NCBI GenBank assembly: GCA_046712825.1
Contig: JBKKCR010000259.1
Coordinates: forward strand, 1-15,257
Direction of reading: 5' to 3'
DNA length: 15,257 nt
From: DATFGK01 sp046712825
Lineage (GTDB): Bacteria; Actinomycetota; AC-67
Part shown: positions 1 through 6,365 of the stretch, piece after piece
How the letters are laid out: each line of letters starts with the position of its first letter
How positions within the stretch are numbered: the stretch's first letter is position 1
Position numbers and translations under genes: made by a program
The notes under the pieces: model-generated
Told to the model about the DNA's origin: nothing
The model's input: the letters and a program-made list of their open reading frames with translations, nothing else
Databases searched by the model: none

Positions 1-18
1 TTGCGGGGGGGCCTTTCG

Positions 19-435
19 CTACTCCCCGACGAGCTGCACCAACACCTCGCGCTTGCGAGGGCGGTCGTCGAAGTCCACCAGCACGATCTGCTGCCAGGTC
101 CCCAGCGCGAGCTCGCCGTCGACGAGCGGAACCGTGAGCGACGGGCCGATGAAGGCTGAGCGCACGTGCGCGTGGCCGTTCGAGTCGCCCCCGTGGTTGT
201 GGTGGTACGGGGCGTCGGTCGGAGCCACGCGTTCGAGGAACTCCTGAAGGTCCCGGATCATCCCCCGCTCGTACTCGATGGCCGTGATCCCGGCCGTAGA
301 GCCGGGCACGAAAACGGTCGCGATGCCATTCCGAATGCCACTGTCACGGACGGTCTTGGCGACCTCACCGGTGATGTCGTGGACGTCGTTATCGCCCCGC
401 GTGGATAGCGACAGGTGATGCGTCGAGACCGTCAC
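19..435 (-). CDS. YjbQ / UPF0047 family protein (secondary thiamine-phosphate synthase-like)
   Basis: The 138-residue protein has the full length and hallmark motifs of the YjbQ/UPF0047 family: GSTAGI (residues 45-50) followed by Glu54, a His-rich block at 78-90 containing HNHGGDSNGHAH, GPSLTVPL (97-104), and GTWQQIVLVDFD (112-123) near the C-terminus. Family members are small single-domain cytosolic proteins. E. coli YjbQ has weak thiamine-phosphate synthase activity, but the physiological role is unsettled, so the common enzyme name should be read cautiously. The start is GTG at 435. There is no Shine-Dalgarno sequence, and a TACGAT box lies 8 nt upstream, so the mRNA may be leaderless. The gene stands alone, divergent from the M6 peptidase. 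The family call is confident; the reaction is not. Confidence 0.92.
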   Translation of the reverse strand: MTVSTHHLSLSTRGDNDVHDITGEVAKTVRDSGIRNGIATVFVPGSTAGITAIEYERGMIRDLQEFLERVAPTDAPYHHNHGGDSNGHAHVRSAFIGPSLTVPLVDGELALGTWQQIVLVDFDDRPRKREVLVQLVGE

Positions 436-443
436 GGCCCGGC

Positions 444-449
444 ATCGTA
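444..449 (-). promoter_or_regulatory. -10 box of a likely leaderless promoter for the yjbQ-like gene
   Basis: Read on the minus strand this is TACGAT, matching TAnnnT, and it ends 8 nt before the GTG start at 433-435. No Shine-Dalgarno sequence lies between. The spacing would put the transcription start at or within a base or two of the start codon. No convincing -35 hexamer is visible. A perfect dyad, GTCGGG-aacg-CCCGAC at 457-472, occupies the spacer/-35 region and could be an operator. Confidence 0.4.
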
Positions 450-456
450 CCGTTTT

Positions 457-472
457 GTCGGGAACGCCCGAC
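457..472. repeat. 16-bp perfect dyad (GTCGGG-aacg-CCCGAC)
   Basis: A 6-bp inverted repeat with a 4-nt centre lies in the 139-bp divergent gap between the yjbQ-like gene and the M6 peptidase gene. On neither strand is it followed by a T-run, so an intrinsic terminator is unlikely. Its position just upstream of the putative -10 box of the minus-strand gene fits an operator, but a chance palindrome in GC-rich DNA is possible. Confidence 0.35.
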
Positions 473-574
473 GCGGTTACCCTTCACGGCCCGTCAGCAG
501 GGAAAACGGTGCGTCGGGGCGAAGTCTGAGTTGGCCAAAACGCCAGAACGAATTCTCGAGAGGGGACCCAGGGG

Positions 575-3500
575 ATGCGGATCATGAGACGCCTAGGACC
601 GAACGCGCCTGCTCGAGCTCGGATCGCACTCGCTGCAACGGCGTGCGCGGTCCTCGCCGCAACGCTGATGCCCGCCCAAGCAGCCGCCACGCGGGTGATC
701 CGCGTGGGTGGCTACGACTTCCTGGAAGCGGCACCGGAGCCGTGCCTGCTCGGCACCGTGCTCGGAAGCATCGGCCCGGCCTCCTACGCGGCGAACGAGT
801 GCGCGACGGTGGACTTCATCGTGGACGGAGGCGGCCCAACCGTGGAGGGCGGCGCCCCGGCGTTGGATCCGGCTCCTCAGCTCGAGGTCCGATTCACCGA
901 CGAGACGGGGAAGCTCGTGCACACAGCGGACGTGACCGGCAACTCGTTCCAGATCAACCCCAGCACGTGGGAGACCGGTTGGACACCCGGCACGTTCGGC
1001 TTCGAGCTCGTTTCGAAGGTGAAGACCGACGTTCTCACCGGACAGCCGAAGTACGAGTTCACGGTCAACCAGCTTGGAACCCGCACCATCCTGGAACGGC
1101 CCTCGTTCGAAGTCGCGTCATCCGGCCTGCCCGCGGAGCCGCTCGTGGTCACCGGCGCCACCTGGATGAAGGACACGAAGGTGGCCGGTCCGGCCGGGCC
1201 GACCGACCCGGTTCCTTCGAACACCGATCTGGTGCCCGCCGACGTCAGCGTCGAGCTGACGCGCAAGGACGGGACGAAGGTCATCAAGACGGCGACCTCG
1301 AGCGTGACGGGCATCTTCAGCGTCACGTTCGCCCCGGCCGAGATCGGCAACGTCGGAAGTGGAGCTGCCGACAACTTCGAGACCCCGATCCGCATCCGAA
1401 CCACGGGGACCTACACGAATCCGGTGACCGGTGAGTGGGCGAGCGGCGTCTCCGACACCGAGCGCGAAGCCGTGGCGCTTTTCACTTCAACCCCGGACCG
1501 GGCACAGGTTCGCGCTCTGTTCGTCTCCGAGCGTGGATGGGTCGCGCCCGGCGAGGAGTACATCCACGAGCTCGAGTACCGCAACGTGTCGGGCAGTTCG
1601 GCAAGTGGAGTGAAGATCATCGAGACACTCCCCGAGAACGCGGTGTTCCTGTCGGCGGTCCCGGCGCCGGCGTCGGTGAGCGGGAAGACGATCACCTGGA
1701 ACGTCGGCAGCGTCGCTTCCGGGCTCGAGTGGCCGTCGGGCGCAAAGGCTTCCAACCGGATCCTGGTCACCGCCCGCGCCAAGTCGTTCAAAGAGAACCC
1801 GAAGGTCGTGCACCACGACCTCTCGGCGACCGCGGTCCTCACGCAGGTGGGCAAGTCGGCGATCAGCTCGACGACGCACGGGCCACGAGTGACGACCCAG
1901 GAGTCCGCACGGTTCGGCGACCGGCCGTTCCCGGTCGTGCTCGTGGACTACGTCGACTTCAAGCATTCGCCCGCCGCGGCAGGCTGGACCTTCTACAACC
2001 GCATCTCCAACCCGAACAATCCGGCGAGCGTTCACACGCACTTCCAGAACATGAGCTTCGGGCAGCTCTACCCGCAGGGTGAGCTCGCCGCACTGAACGC
2101 CGAGACCACCGCATTCACCGACGACACCTACAAGTGGTCGAACCCGTACTTCAAGGGCAACACATGCACCGGCGTCACGACGATACCGCCCGATGCCGTC
2201 GGCCGCGGCCCATACACCGAGTTCACTCCGGTTACCGATCGGATCGTGGACGGCTGGTACCAGCTGCCCGGCCAGCGTCAGTACTACGGCGCCGACGACA
2301 AGGGCACGGGCCTCGCCGTCGGCAGTATCGACGCCGGTTGCGGCCCCACCGGCAAGACGGCGTACGACGCCGCGTCGATCGCCGATCCGGACATCGACTA
2401 CAACGAGTTCGACTCCGACCGGAACTGCCTCGTCGACTTCTTCGAGATCGCGTTCCAGGGTCGTGGCGGAAACGGCGACTCGCAGACGAACGGCGGCTAC
2501 GACAACGTCTGGCCGCATTCGGGCGACCTGACCGACAGCTACATCGATCCGGTCACCGGCGTGTCGGGGTACGAATCGAACGATCAGTGCCGGGATCGGC
2601 TGGAACGCCCGCTCTGGTGGACGGATGAGTTCCGTCTCGAGCAGACGACGAAGGACATGGGCGACGAGCTACGCGCGTTCTCGCGCGTCGGCCCGTACAA
2701 CGTCAACCCTGAGAACGGCACGACGAGCGTCTTCGCCCACGAGTACGGACACTCCCTCGGCCTCCCAGATTTCTACTCGGGAGACCGCGAGACGATCGGG
2801 AACTGGGATCTGATGGCGAACGACAACTTCCAGTACATGAGCGTCTTCTCACGCCAAGATCTTGGTTGGATCGTGCCGAGGCGGACGACGGCGAGCCTGA
2901 ACGCGACGCTGCGTGAGTCGAAGATCGATACGCACCGCATCGACGCGATCGATGCGAACGGCGATCCGTACACGCTCTCCGGCCCGGACGTTCATAACGC
3001 CGACGCGTATTACGTCGAGCTTCCGCACCGCACGCTCTTCGAAACGGTGCCGAGCGGGAAGCATGCGTTCTACTCGACGGCCGGCGACGGGTTCGGGTGT
3101 CCGGGCAGGACCATGGACATCGATCTGGAGACCACCCGTACGGCGGCGGCCGGCACGGCGCTGACGCTGTCGTTCACGTCTTGGTACGAGATCGAATGGG
3201 ACTTCGACTACGGCTTCGTGATGATCTCGACCGACAAGGGGAAGACGTTCCAGAGCGTTGCGTCCGAGGAAGGACGCACGACGCCGAGGGAGTTCAATCC
3301 GTTCACGAGCGCGTGTCAGGAGAAGTACGGCAACGGGATCACCGGCTCGTCGGGTTCGCCGACGTTCCCGCTGAACGTCGTCGAGCGCACGAACGGTCCC
3401 ATGGCGGCCCCCGAGTTCATCGACGACTCCTACGACATCTCCGCCTGCGCGGCGAAGGAGTGCGTCATCCGCCTCGCCTACTCGACCGACGTCGGTGTCG

Positions 3501-4234
3501 CGATGCGGGGCTGGGTCGTCGATGATCTGAAGGTCGCGGGCGACGATGGGAAGACCTACTTCAACGACGACGCCGAGAGTCAGCGACCGTATCTGTTCGA
3601 CGGCTGGACCCGCTTCGCAACCGGACCGACGGCGTTCGATCACGGCTACTACATCGAGCTCCGGGACCGTGTAGGGAACGACTTCAACGCGGCGGGTCAG
3701 GGCGACCGGCATCCGATCGACTGGATCCCGGGGATCTCGATCTGGTACACGGACGAGGCGCACGGCTACGGCAACAACGGCGTGTCCGACCCTCCTGCCC
3801 AGAGCGTCATGGACCCGCGCGGTGAGATGGGGGACAACAGCCCGAACCTCAGGGACGCCTCGTTCTTCGCGCTGCCCGGCCTGAACCGGTACTCGGACAA
3901 GGCGTGGACCGACAACTATCAGGATGCCCAGGGCAATCCGTGGGGGTTCCGCTACGACTGCATGGGGATGAACGTGAGCTCGATCAGCGGCCTCGGGAAG
4001 CTCGGCGCTGCCAAGGCCACGATCTCGCTCAGCTCCTCGCCGAAGAACTGCGTGAAGGTGCTGAGCGCCGCCCAGGGCAAGCCCAAGCCCGTCTCGGCCC
4101 CGAAGCCCGCTCCGGCAGGCGCGCCGCTTCCGGCCACCGGCTTGCCGAGCGCGCCGGTGTGGATCGGGGTGCTGTCTCTGGTCGGCGCGCTGGCGGTCCG
4201 CCGCTGGGCGACCCGAACGGCCCGGACCGGCTGA
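575..4234 (+). CDS. Secreted LPxTG-anchored M6 (immune inhibitor A-like) metallopeptidase
   Basis: This 1219-residue protein is predicted to be an extracellular zinc metallopeptidase anchored to the cell wall. The N-terminus is a signal peptide with a basic start, a hydrophobic stretch at about 16-32 and likely cleavage near PAQA|A (36/37). Residues ~310-405 resemble a DUF11-type adhesin repeat (LPENAVFLSA, ITWNVGSV). The catalytic zinc motif is HEYGHSLGLPD at 722-732, with a probable Met-turn at WDLMAND (Met747). Residues ~847-1010 look like the MAM-like beta domain after M6 domains, and the YYIELRD/ISIWYTDEAHGYG region also fits immune inhibitor A-type enzymes. The C-terminus has a Pro/Ala/Lys linker, LPATG at 1185-1189, a hydrophobic segment and an Arg-rich tail, which is a sortase signal. 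Start: GAGAGGGG at 558-565 supports ATG 575; ATG 584 is also possible. The substrate is unknown, and no sortase gene is in the window. Confidence 0.9.
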   Translation: MRIMRRLGPNAPARARIALAATACAVLAATLMPAQAAATRVIRVGGYDFLEAAPEPCLLGTVLGSIGPASYAANECATVDFIVDGGGPTVEGGAPALDPAPQLEVRFTDETGKLVHTADVTGNSFQINPSTWETGWTPGTFGFELVSKVKTDVLTGQPKYEFTVNQLGTRTILERPSFEVASSGLPAEPLVVTGATWMKDTKVAGPAGPTDPVPSNTDLVPADVSVELTRKDGTKVIKTATSSVTGIFSVTFAPAEIGNVGSGAADNFETPIRIRTTGTYTNPVTGEWASGVSDTEREAVALFTSTPDRAQVRALFVSERGWVAPGEEYIHELEYRNVSGSSASGVKIIETLPENAVFLSAVPAPASVSGKTITWNVGSVASGLEWPSGAKASNRILVTARAKSFKENPKVVHHDLSATAVLTQVGKSAISSTTHGPRVTTQESARFGDRPFPVVLVDYVDFKHSPAAAGWTFYNRISNPNNPASVHTHFQNMSFGQLYPQGELAALNAETTAFTDDTYKWSNPYFKGNTCTGVTTIPPDAVGRGPYTEFTPVTDRIVDGWYQLPGQRQYYGADDKGTGLAVGSIDAGCGPTGKTAYDAASIADPDIDYNEFDSDRNCLVDFFEIAFQGRGGNGDSQTNGGYDNVWPHSGDLTDSYIDPVTGVSGYESNDQCRDRLERPLWWTDEFRLEQTTKDMGDELRAFSRVGPYNVNPENGTTSVFAHEYGHSLGLPDFYSGDRETIGNWDLMANDNFQYMSVFSRQDLGWIVPRRTTASLNATLRESKIDTHRIDAIDANGDPYTLSGPDVHNADAYYVELPHRTLFETVPSGKHAFYSTAGDGFGCPGRTMDIDLETTRTAAAGTALTLSFTSWYEIEWDFDYGFVMISTDKGKTFQSVASEEGRTTPREFNPFTSACQEKYGNGITGSSGSPTFPLNVVERTNGPMAAPEFIDDSYDISACAAKECVIRLAYSTDVGVAMRGWVVDDLKVAGDDGKTYFNDDAESQRPYLFDGWTRFATGPTAFDHGYYIELRDRVGNDFNAAGQGDRHPIDWIPGISIWYTDEAHGYGNNGVSDPPAQSVMDPRGEMGDNSPNLRDASFFALPGLNRYSDKAWTDNYQDAQGNPWGFRYDCMGMNVSSISGLGKLGAAKATISLSSSPKNCVKVLSAAQGKPKPVSAPKPAPAGAPLPATGLPSAPVWIGVLSLVGALAVRRWATRTARTG

Positions 4235-4250
4235 CCAAACCAGTAATCAC

Positions 4251-4283
4251 AGAGGGGCCTCCGCATGGGGGCCCTTCTCGTTT
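4251..4283 (+). terminator. Probable intrinsic terminator after the M6 peptidase gene
   Basis: AGAGGGGCC (4251-4259) pairs with GGCCCTTCT (4270-4278) in a 9-bp stem with one G-U pair and a 10-nt loop, followed by CGTTT. It begins 17 nt after the peptidase stop codon. The T-run is short, as is common in high-G+C genomes. Confidence 0.6.
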
Positions 4284-4317
4284 CCCCAGGTCAGACGTTC
4301 GTGTCGTACCTCGCTGT

Positions 4318-4357
4318 TAGGTTCAGATCGTTCCACGGCACCTCCGATCAAAGGGAG
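4318..4357 (+). promoter_or_regulatory. Possible -10 box and ribosome binding site for the four-cysteine protein
   Basis: TAGGTT at 4318-4323 fits a -10 element in the gap after the terminator. AAGGGAG with its GGGAG core at 4353-4357 is a good ribosome binding site 4 nt before the ATG at 4362. No clear -35 hexamer is seen. The ribosome binding site is much more secure than the promoter. Confidence 0.4.
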
Positions 4358-4361
4358 AGCG

Positions 4362-4589
4362 ATGGAAGCCAAGGACGACCGGATCGATCTAACGGGCATG
4401 CTCATCTCCTGCGACGACTGCCGCATGCAGAACACCGACGCATGCAAGGACTGCCTCGTGACCTTCCTGCTCGATCGACCCGATGGGGCTGTGGTCTTCG
4501 ACGCCGCGGAGGAGCGCGCTTTGCGTGAGATGAACAAGGCCGGGCTCCTTCCGCCCGTCCAATGGCAGGGGCGATCCGAGACCGGCTAG
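4362..4589 (+). CDS. Small four-cysteine protein (CX2CX7CX2C), function unknown
   Basis: This 75-residue cytosolic protein has no signal peptide or membrane segment. It carries a compact cysteine cluster, Cys17-Cys20-Cys28-Cys31 (CDDC, then ACKDC), that could bind zinc or an iron-sulfur cluster. The cluster is followed by a hydrophobic strand (LVTFLL), an acidic segment, AAEERALREMNKAG, which looks like a short helix, and then GLLPP. I believe similar small CDDC proteins occur in other Actinobacteria, but no function is known to me. The ATG has a good ribosome binding site (GGGAG at 4353-4357). The gene follows a terminator and precedes the SepH-like gene by 156 nt. Its stop codon lies inside a 12-bp palindrome. 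The gene is very likely real; any function would be a guess. Confidence 0.8.
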   Translation: MEAKDDRIDLTGMLISCDDCRMQNTDACKDCLVTFLLDRPDGAVVFDAAEERALREMNKAGLLPPVQWQGRSETG

Positions 4590-4593
4590 CCGG
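4582..4593. repeat. 12-bp perfect palindrome CCGGCTAGCCGG over a stop codon
   Basis: The sequence is fully self-complementary, and its central TAG (4587-4589) is the stop codon of the four-cysteine protein. It contains the rare tetranucleotide CTAG. No loop is available, so it would be a poor RNA hairpin. It may be a protein-binding site or chance. Confidence 0.35.
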
Positions 4594-4609
4594 ACCCCCA
4601 AGACCCCCA

Positions 4610-4644
4610 GGGCCCGTGGCGGGCAGCGGCCGCCCGCCCGGCCC
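4610..4644 (+). terminator. Strong GC-rich hairpin between the four-cysteine gene and the sepH-like gene
   Basis: GGCGGGC (4618-4624) pairs with GCCCGCC (4632-4638) around a 7-nt loop. An outer stem, GGGCC (4610-4614) with GGCCC (4640-4644), extends it past a small internal loop. No T-run follows, so it is either a T-less terminator or pause, or a processing element separating the two genes. The rest of the 4590-4745 gap shows nothing else I can identify apart from the ribosome binding site for the next gene. Confidence 0.45.
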
Positions 4645-4732
4645 TCCCAACGTGCTTGCGACCCCCTACCGCCCTGGGTTTGAATGCCGGGCGTGAGCAG
4701 CGCTTTCGCATCAGCGACCCCACCCGGCGGCC

Positions 4733-4738
4733 GGGGAG
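4733..4738 (+). promoter_or_regulatory. Ribosome binding site that fixes a TTG start for the sepH-like gene
   Basis: GGGGAG sits 7 nt before TTG at 4746, at ideal spacing. Translation from this TTG begins IKLRVVGSS, matching where SepH family proteins start (a short beta-strand with LRVVG or similar). The in-frame ATG at 4656 would add 30 residues of unfamiliar Arg/Pro-rich sequence and overlap the region just after the hairpin. Confidence 0.7.
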
Positions 4739-4745
4739 CCGACCG

Positions 4746-5702
4746 TTGATCAAGCTTCGGGTGGTCGGATCCTCGAACGACCTCGAGAACCTCATCCTCA
4801 CCTCGCGCAAGCAGGGCCGCCGGGGGAGCCACGTCGTTCAGATCGACGAAAAGATGTTCCGGGTCCTCGAGGACGTCGTGCGGAAACGCCGCGCCAAGCA
4901 GAAGGGCGAGCAACCGGCTCGGCGAGTATCGGCCGATTCCAAGCTGGCGCCGCGCGACGTGCAGCGGCTCCTGCGCGCGGGGAAACCGGTCGAACAGGTC
5001 GCGAAGCAGGCCGGAGTGGACGTCGCTTGGATCGAACGCTTCCTGGGCCCGGTCCTCGATGAGCGGGCCGTCGCGATCCGGGACTCGCAGAACGCGCGGC
5101 TCGAGAAGCCGCGCCTGGGGCTGTCGAGCCTGCCCTTGGGGGAGGCGGTTGCCCGCAACCTGCGCGCCCGCCGTGTCCGGATCTCGGACGACGAGCTCCG
5201 GGCCGCATGGGACGCGTCGCGGTCCGACTCTCAGCCGTGGGTGATCTCGCTGACCTTCCCCTACCGGGGGAGGGAGCAGCGCGCCGTGTGGCGGTTCGAC
5301 CCGCGGACGGGGGAAGTCTCCGCAGGGAACCGGCTCGGAAGCGATGTCGGCTGGGTGGCGGACTCGCGACGCCCGGCCGCTCCGGCAAGCAGGAAGCCGG
5401 CGGCCAAGAAAGCTCCCGCGAGGAAGTCGGCGACGAAAAAGTCGATCGCCAAGAAGCGCCGCGCTGCGCCGAGGCGCAAGGTCGCGAAGAAGACGACGGC
5501 GAAGCGGCGGGCCCCGGCGAAGCGCCGCGCGCCCGCGAGGCGCTCAACACCGAAGCGGCGGCCCACCACGAAACGCTCAACACCGAAGCGGCGAGCCACG
5601 CCGAAACGGCGGCCGGCGGCTCGGAAGGCCACCACGAAGCGTCGGCCGCCGGCGAAGCGCCGGACGACGGCTCGGCGGGCTTCGAAGCGCGGCAGGCGCT
5701 AG
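4746..5702 (+). CDS. sepH: SepH-like septation protein with histone-H1-like basic tail
   Basis: This 318-residue protein (TTG start) resembles actinobacterial SepH (formerly DUF3071), a cytosolic division protein that binds FtsZ and stimulates Z-ring assembly in Streptomyces and mycobacteria. Residues 1-60 form the N-terminal DUF3071 region. Residues ~67-105 carry the helix-turn-helix-like core (LAPRDVQRLLRAGKPVEQVA, then WIERFLGPVLDERA). Residues ~125-205 hold the conserved C-terminal part of the domain (WVISLTFPYRGREQRAVWRFD). Residues 206-318 are almost purely Lys, Arg, Ala, Pro, Thr and Ser in short KKAPARK/TPKRR units, like histone H1 tails. This is much more basic than is usual for SepH and suggests contact with DNA or another polyanion. 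The tail is encoded partly by a 33-bp tandem repeat. The UspA-like gene starts 12 nt downstream, probably in the same operon. Confidence 0.8.
   Translation: MIKLRVVGSSNDLENLILTSRKQGRRGSHVVQIDEKMFRVLEDVVRKRRAKQKGEQPARRVSADSKLAPRDVQRLLRAGKPVEQVAKQAGVDVAWIERFLGPVLDERAVAIRDSQNARLEKPRLGLSSLPLGEAVARNLRARRVRISDDELRAAWDASRSDSQPWVISLTFPYRGREQRAVWRFDPRTGEVSAGNRLGSDVGWVADSRRPAAPASRKPAAKKAPARKSATKKSIAKKRRAAPRRKVAKKTTAKRRAPAKRRAPARRSTPKRRPTTKRSTPKRRATPKRRPAARKATTKRRPPAKRRTTARRASKRGRR
5541..5593 (+). repeat. 33-bp-period tandem repeat in the sepH tail
   Basis: The identical 20-mer at 5541-5560 and 5574-5593 (beginning CGCTCAACACCGAAG) recurs at a 33-bp period. It encodes successive 11-residue units, RSTPKRRPTTK and RSTPKRRATPK. 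Repeated codons rather than only repeated residues suggest recent duplication, so tail length may vary between relatives. Confidence 0.8.
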
Positions 5703-5714
5703 CCTCTCCGCGCG

Positions 5715-6134
5715 ATGGACGACGGCCTGCCCCGCAAGCTCTTGCTCGTCTACGACGGGTCTAGCGTCGCCGATCGCGCGCTACGGACCGCGGTGGAACG
5801 TGCCCTCGAGCTGCAGGCAAGCGTCACCGTTCTCGGCGTGGTTCCACCGCGACTGTGGCGGGCGAAACAGGGCCAGTTCGTGATCCCGCCCGAGAAGCAC
5901 GACGAGGAGTTCGCGCACGAGCAGGTCCGCCGCGCCCGTCAGTCGTTCGGTGAGGCGGGGGTTCACTCCGAGGGTCGTGTACGCACCGGGCCCCCGGTGA
6001 CCGTCATCTCAGAGGAAGCGGCCCACGGTTACGCGATGGTCGTCCTCGCGACGCGGCCGACGCCGACGGGAGCTCCCGACCTCGCGATGCTGGTGACCGT
6101 GCCCGAAGGCACTGAGCTCCTGGCCGTGACCTAG
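5715..6134 (+). CDS. Divergent UspA-fold (universal stress) protein
   Basis: This 139-residue single-domain protein has a clear N-terminal UspA half: beta strand KLLLVYDGSS (8-17), helix VADRALRTAVERALEL, and strand ASVTVLGVVPP (35-45). The C-terminal half keeps the alternating pattern (GYAMVVLATR, then EGTELLAVT). It lacks the G-X2-G-X9-G-S/T phosphate-binding motif that ATP-binding Usp proteins carry after the fourth strand: only TRPTPTGAPDLAML is present there. It therefore probably does not bind ATP in the usual way. It begins 12 nt after the sepH-like stop, without an obvious ribosome binding site, which suggests co-transcription. Its stop codon shares the bases CTAG with the stop of the opposing 65-aa ORF. 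The fold call is fairly secure; the role is unknown. Confidence 0.75.
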   Translation: MDDGLPRKLLLVYDGSSVADRALRTAVERALELQASVTVLGVVPPRLWRAKQGQFVIPPEKHDEEFAHEQVRRARQSFGEAGVHSEGRVRTGPPVTVISEEAAHGYAMVVLATRPTPTGAPDLAMLVTVPEGTELLAVT

Positions 6135-6328
6135 GAAACGGAACCGCGGCCGAACGAGCGATACGTCTCGTGGCCGGCGGGGCACAGGAACTTCTCGGCG
6201 TAGAGATCGTGGGTCGAGATGCCCTCCGCGAACGTCGTCGCCTCGCCGCATCTCTTGCACAACGGCGAAGAGCGGGTGGACCCCTCGGCCGGCGGACCTT
6301 GGGAGACGTCGTGGGTCTCTTCCGTCAT
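6131..6328 (-). CDS. Small zinc-ribbon-like protein, function unknown
   Basis: This 65-residue ORF has a polar N-terminus (1-22) and then Cys24-x2-Cys27 (CKRC) and Cys49-PAG-His53, a plausible CCCH zinc site, ending YRSFGRGS. The start is ATG at 6328. AGGAG abuts the ATG directly, which is closer than ideal, and the minus-strand box TACCCT (6338-6343) lies 9 nt upstream. The stop overlaps the UspA-like stop by 3 bp on opposite strands. The gene fills the otherwise empty space between the UspA-like and M48 genes, and its metal-binding pattern argues against a chance ORF. No homologue family is recognised with certainty. Confidence 0.6.
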   Translation of the reverse strand: MTEETHDVSQGPPAEGSTRSSPLCKRCGEATTFAEGISTHDLYAEKFLCPAGHETYRSFGRGSVS

Positions 6329-6352
6329 CTCCTGCCCAGGGTACTGCGTGCG

Positions 6353-6358
6353 TAGGAT
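6353..6358 (+). promoter_or_regulatory. -10 box of a likely leaderless promoter for the M48 protease-pimB operon
   Basis: TAGGAT ends 7 nt before the ATG at 6366, so transcription could start at the ATG itself. Part of the same sequence (AGGA, 6354-6357) could instead act as a ribosome binding site with an 8-nt spacer. The two readings exclude each other, because the AGGA would lie upstream of a leaderless transcript. No -35 consensus is seen. Confidence 0.35.
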
Positions 6359-6365
6359 GACGGCG

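Noticed and set aside
1..18. Possible half of a terminator after the yjbQ-like gene
   Set aside because: A C-run follows AAAGG on the minus strand, but the window ends before any complementary arm can be seen.
1487..3763. Long minus-strand open frames (1487-2518 and 2849-3763) opposite the M6 peptidase gene
   Set aside because: Both are low-complexity Arg/Val/Asp-rich translations antisense to a well-supported gene.
4656..4745. N-terminal extension of the sepH-like protein from ATG 4656
   Set aside because: The extra 30 residues do not resemble SepH, while TTG 4746 has an ideal ribosome binding site and begins at the family's usual N-terminus.
5361..5699. Dense short repeats that could suggest a CRISPR or a DNA minisatellite
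   Set aside because: They are in-frame Lys/Arg/Ala/Pro codons of the sepH tail without repeat-spacer structure. Only the 33-bp-period pair is an exact repeat.
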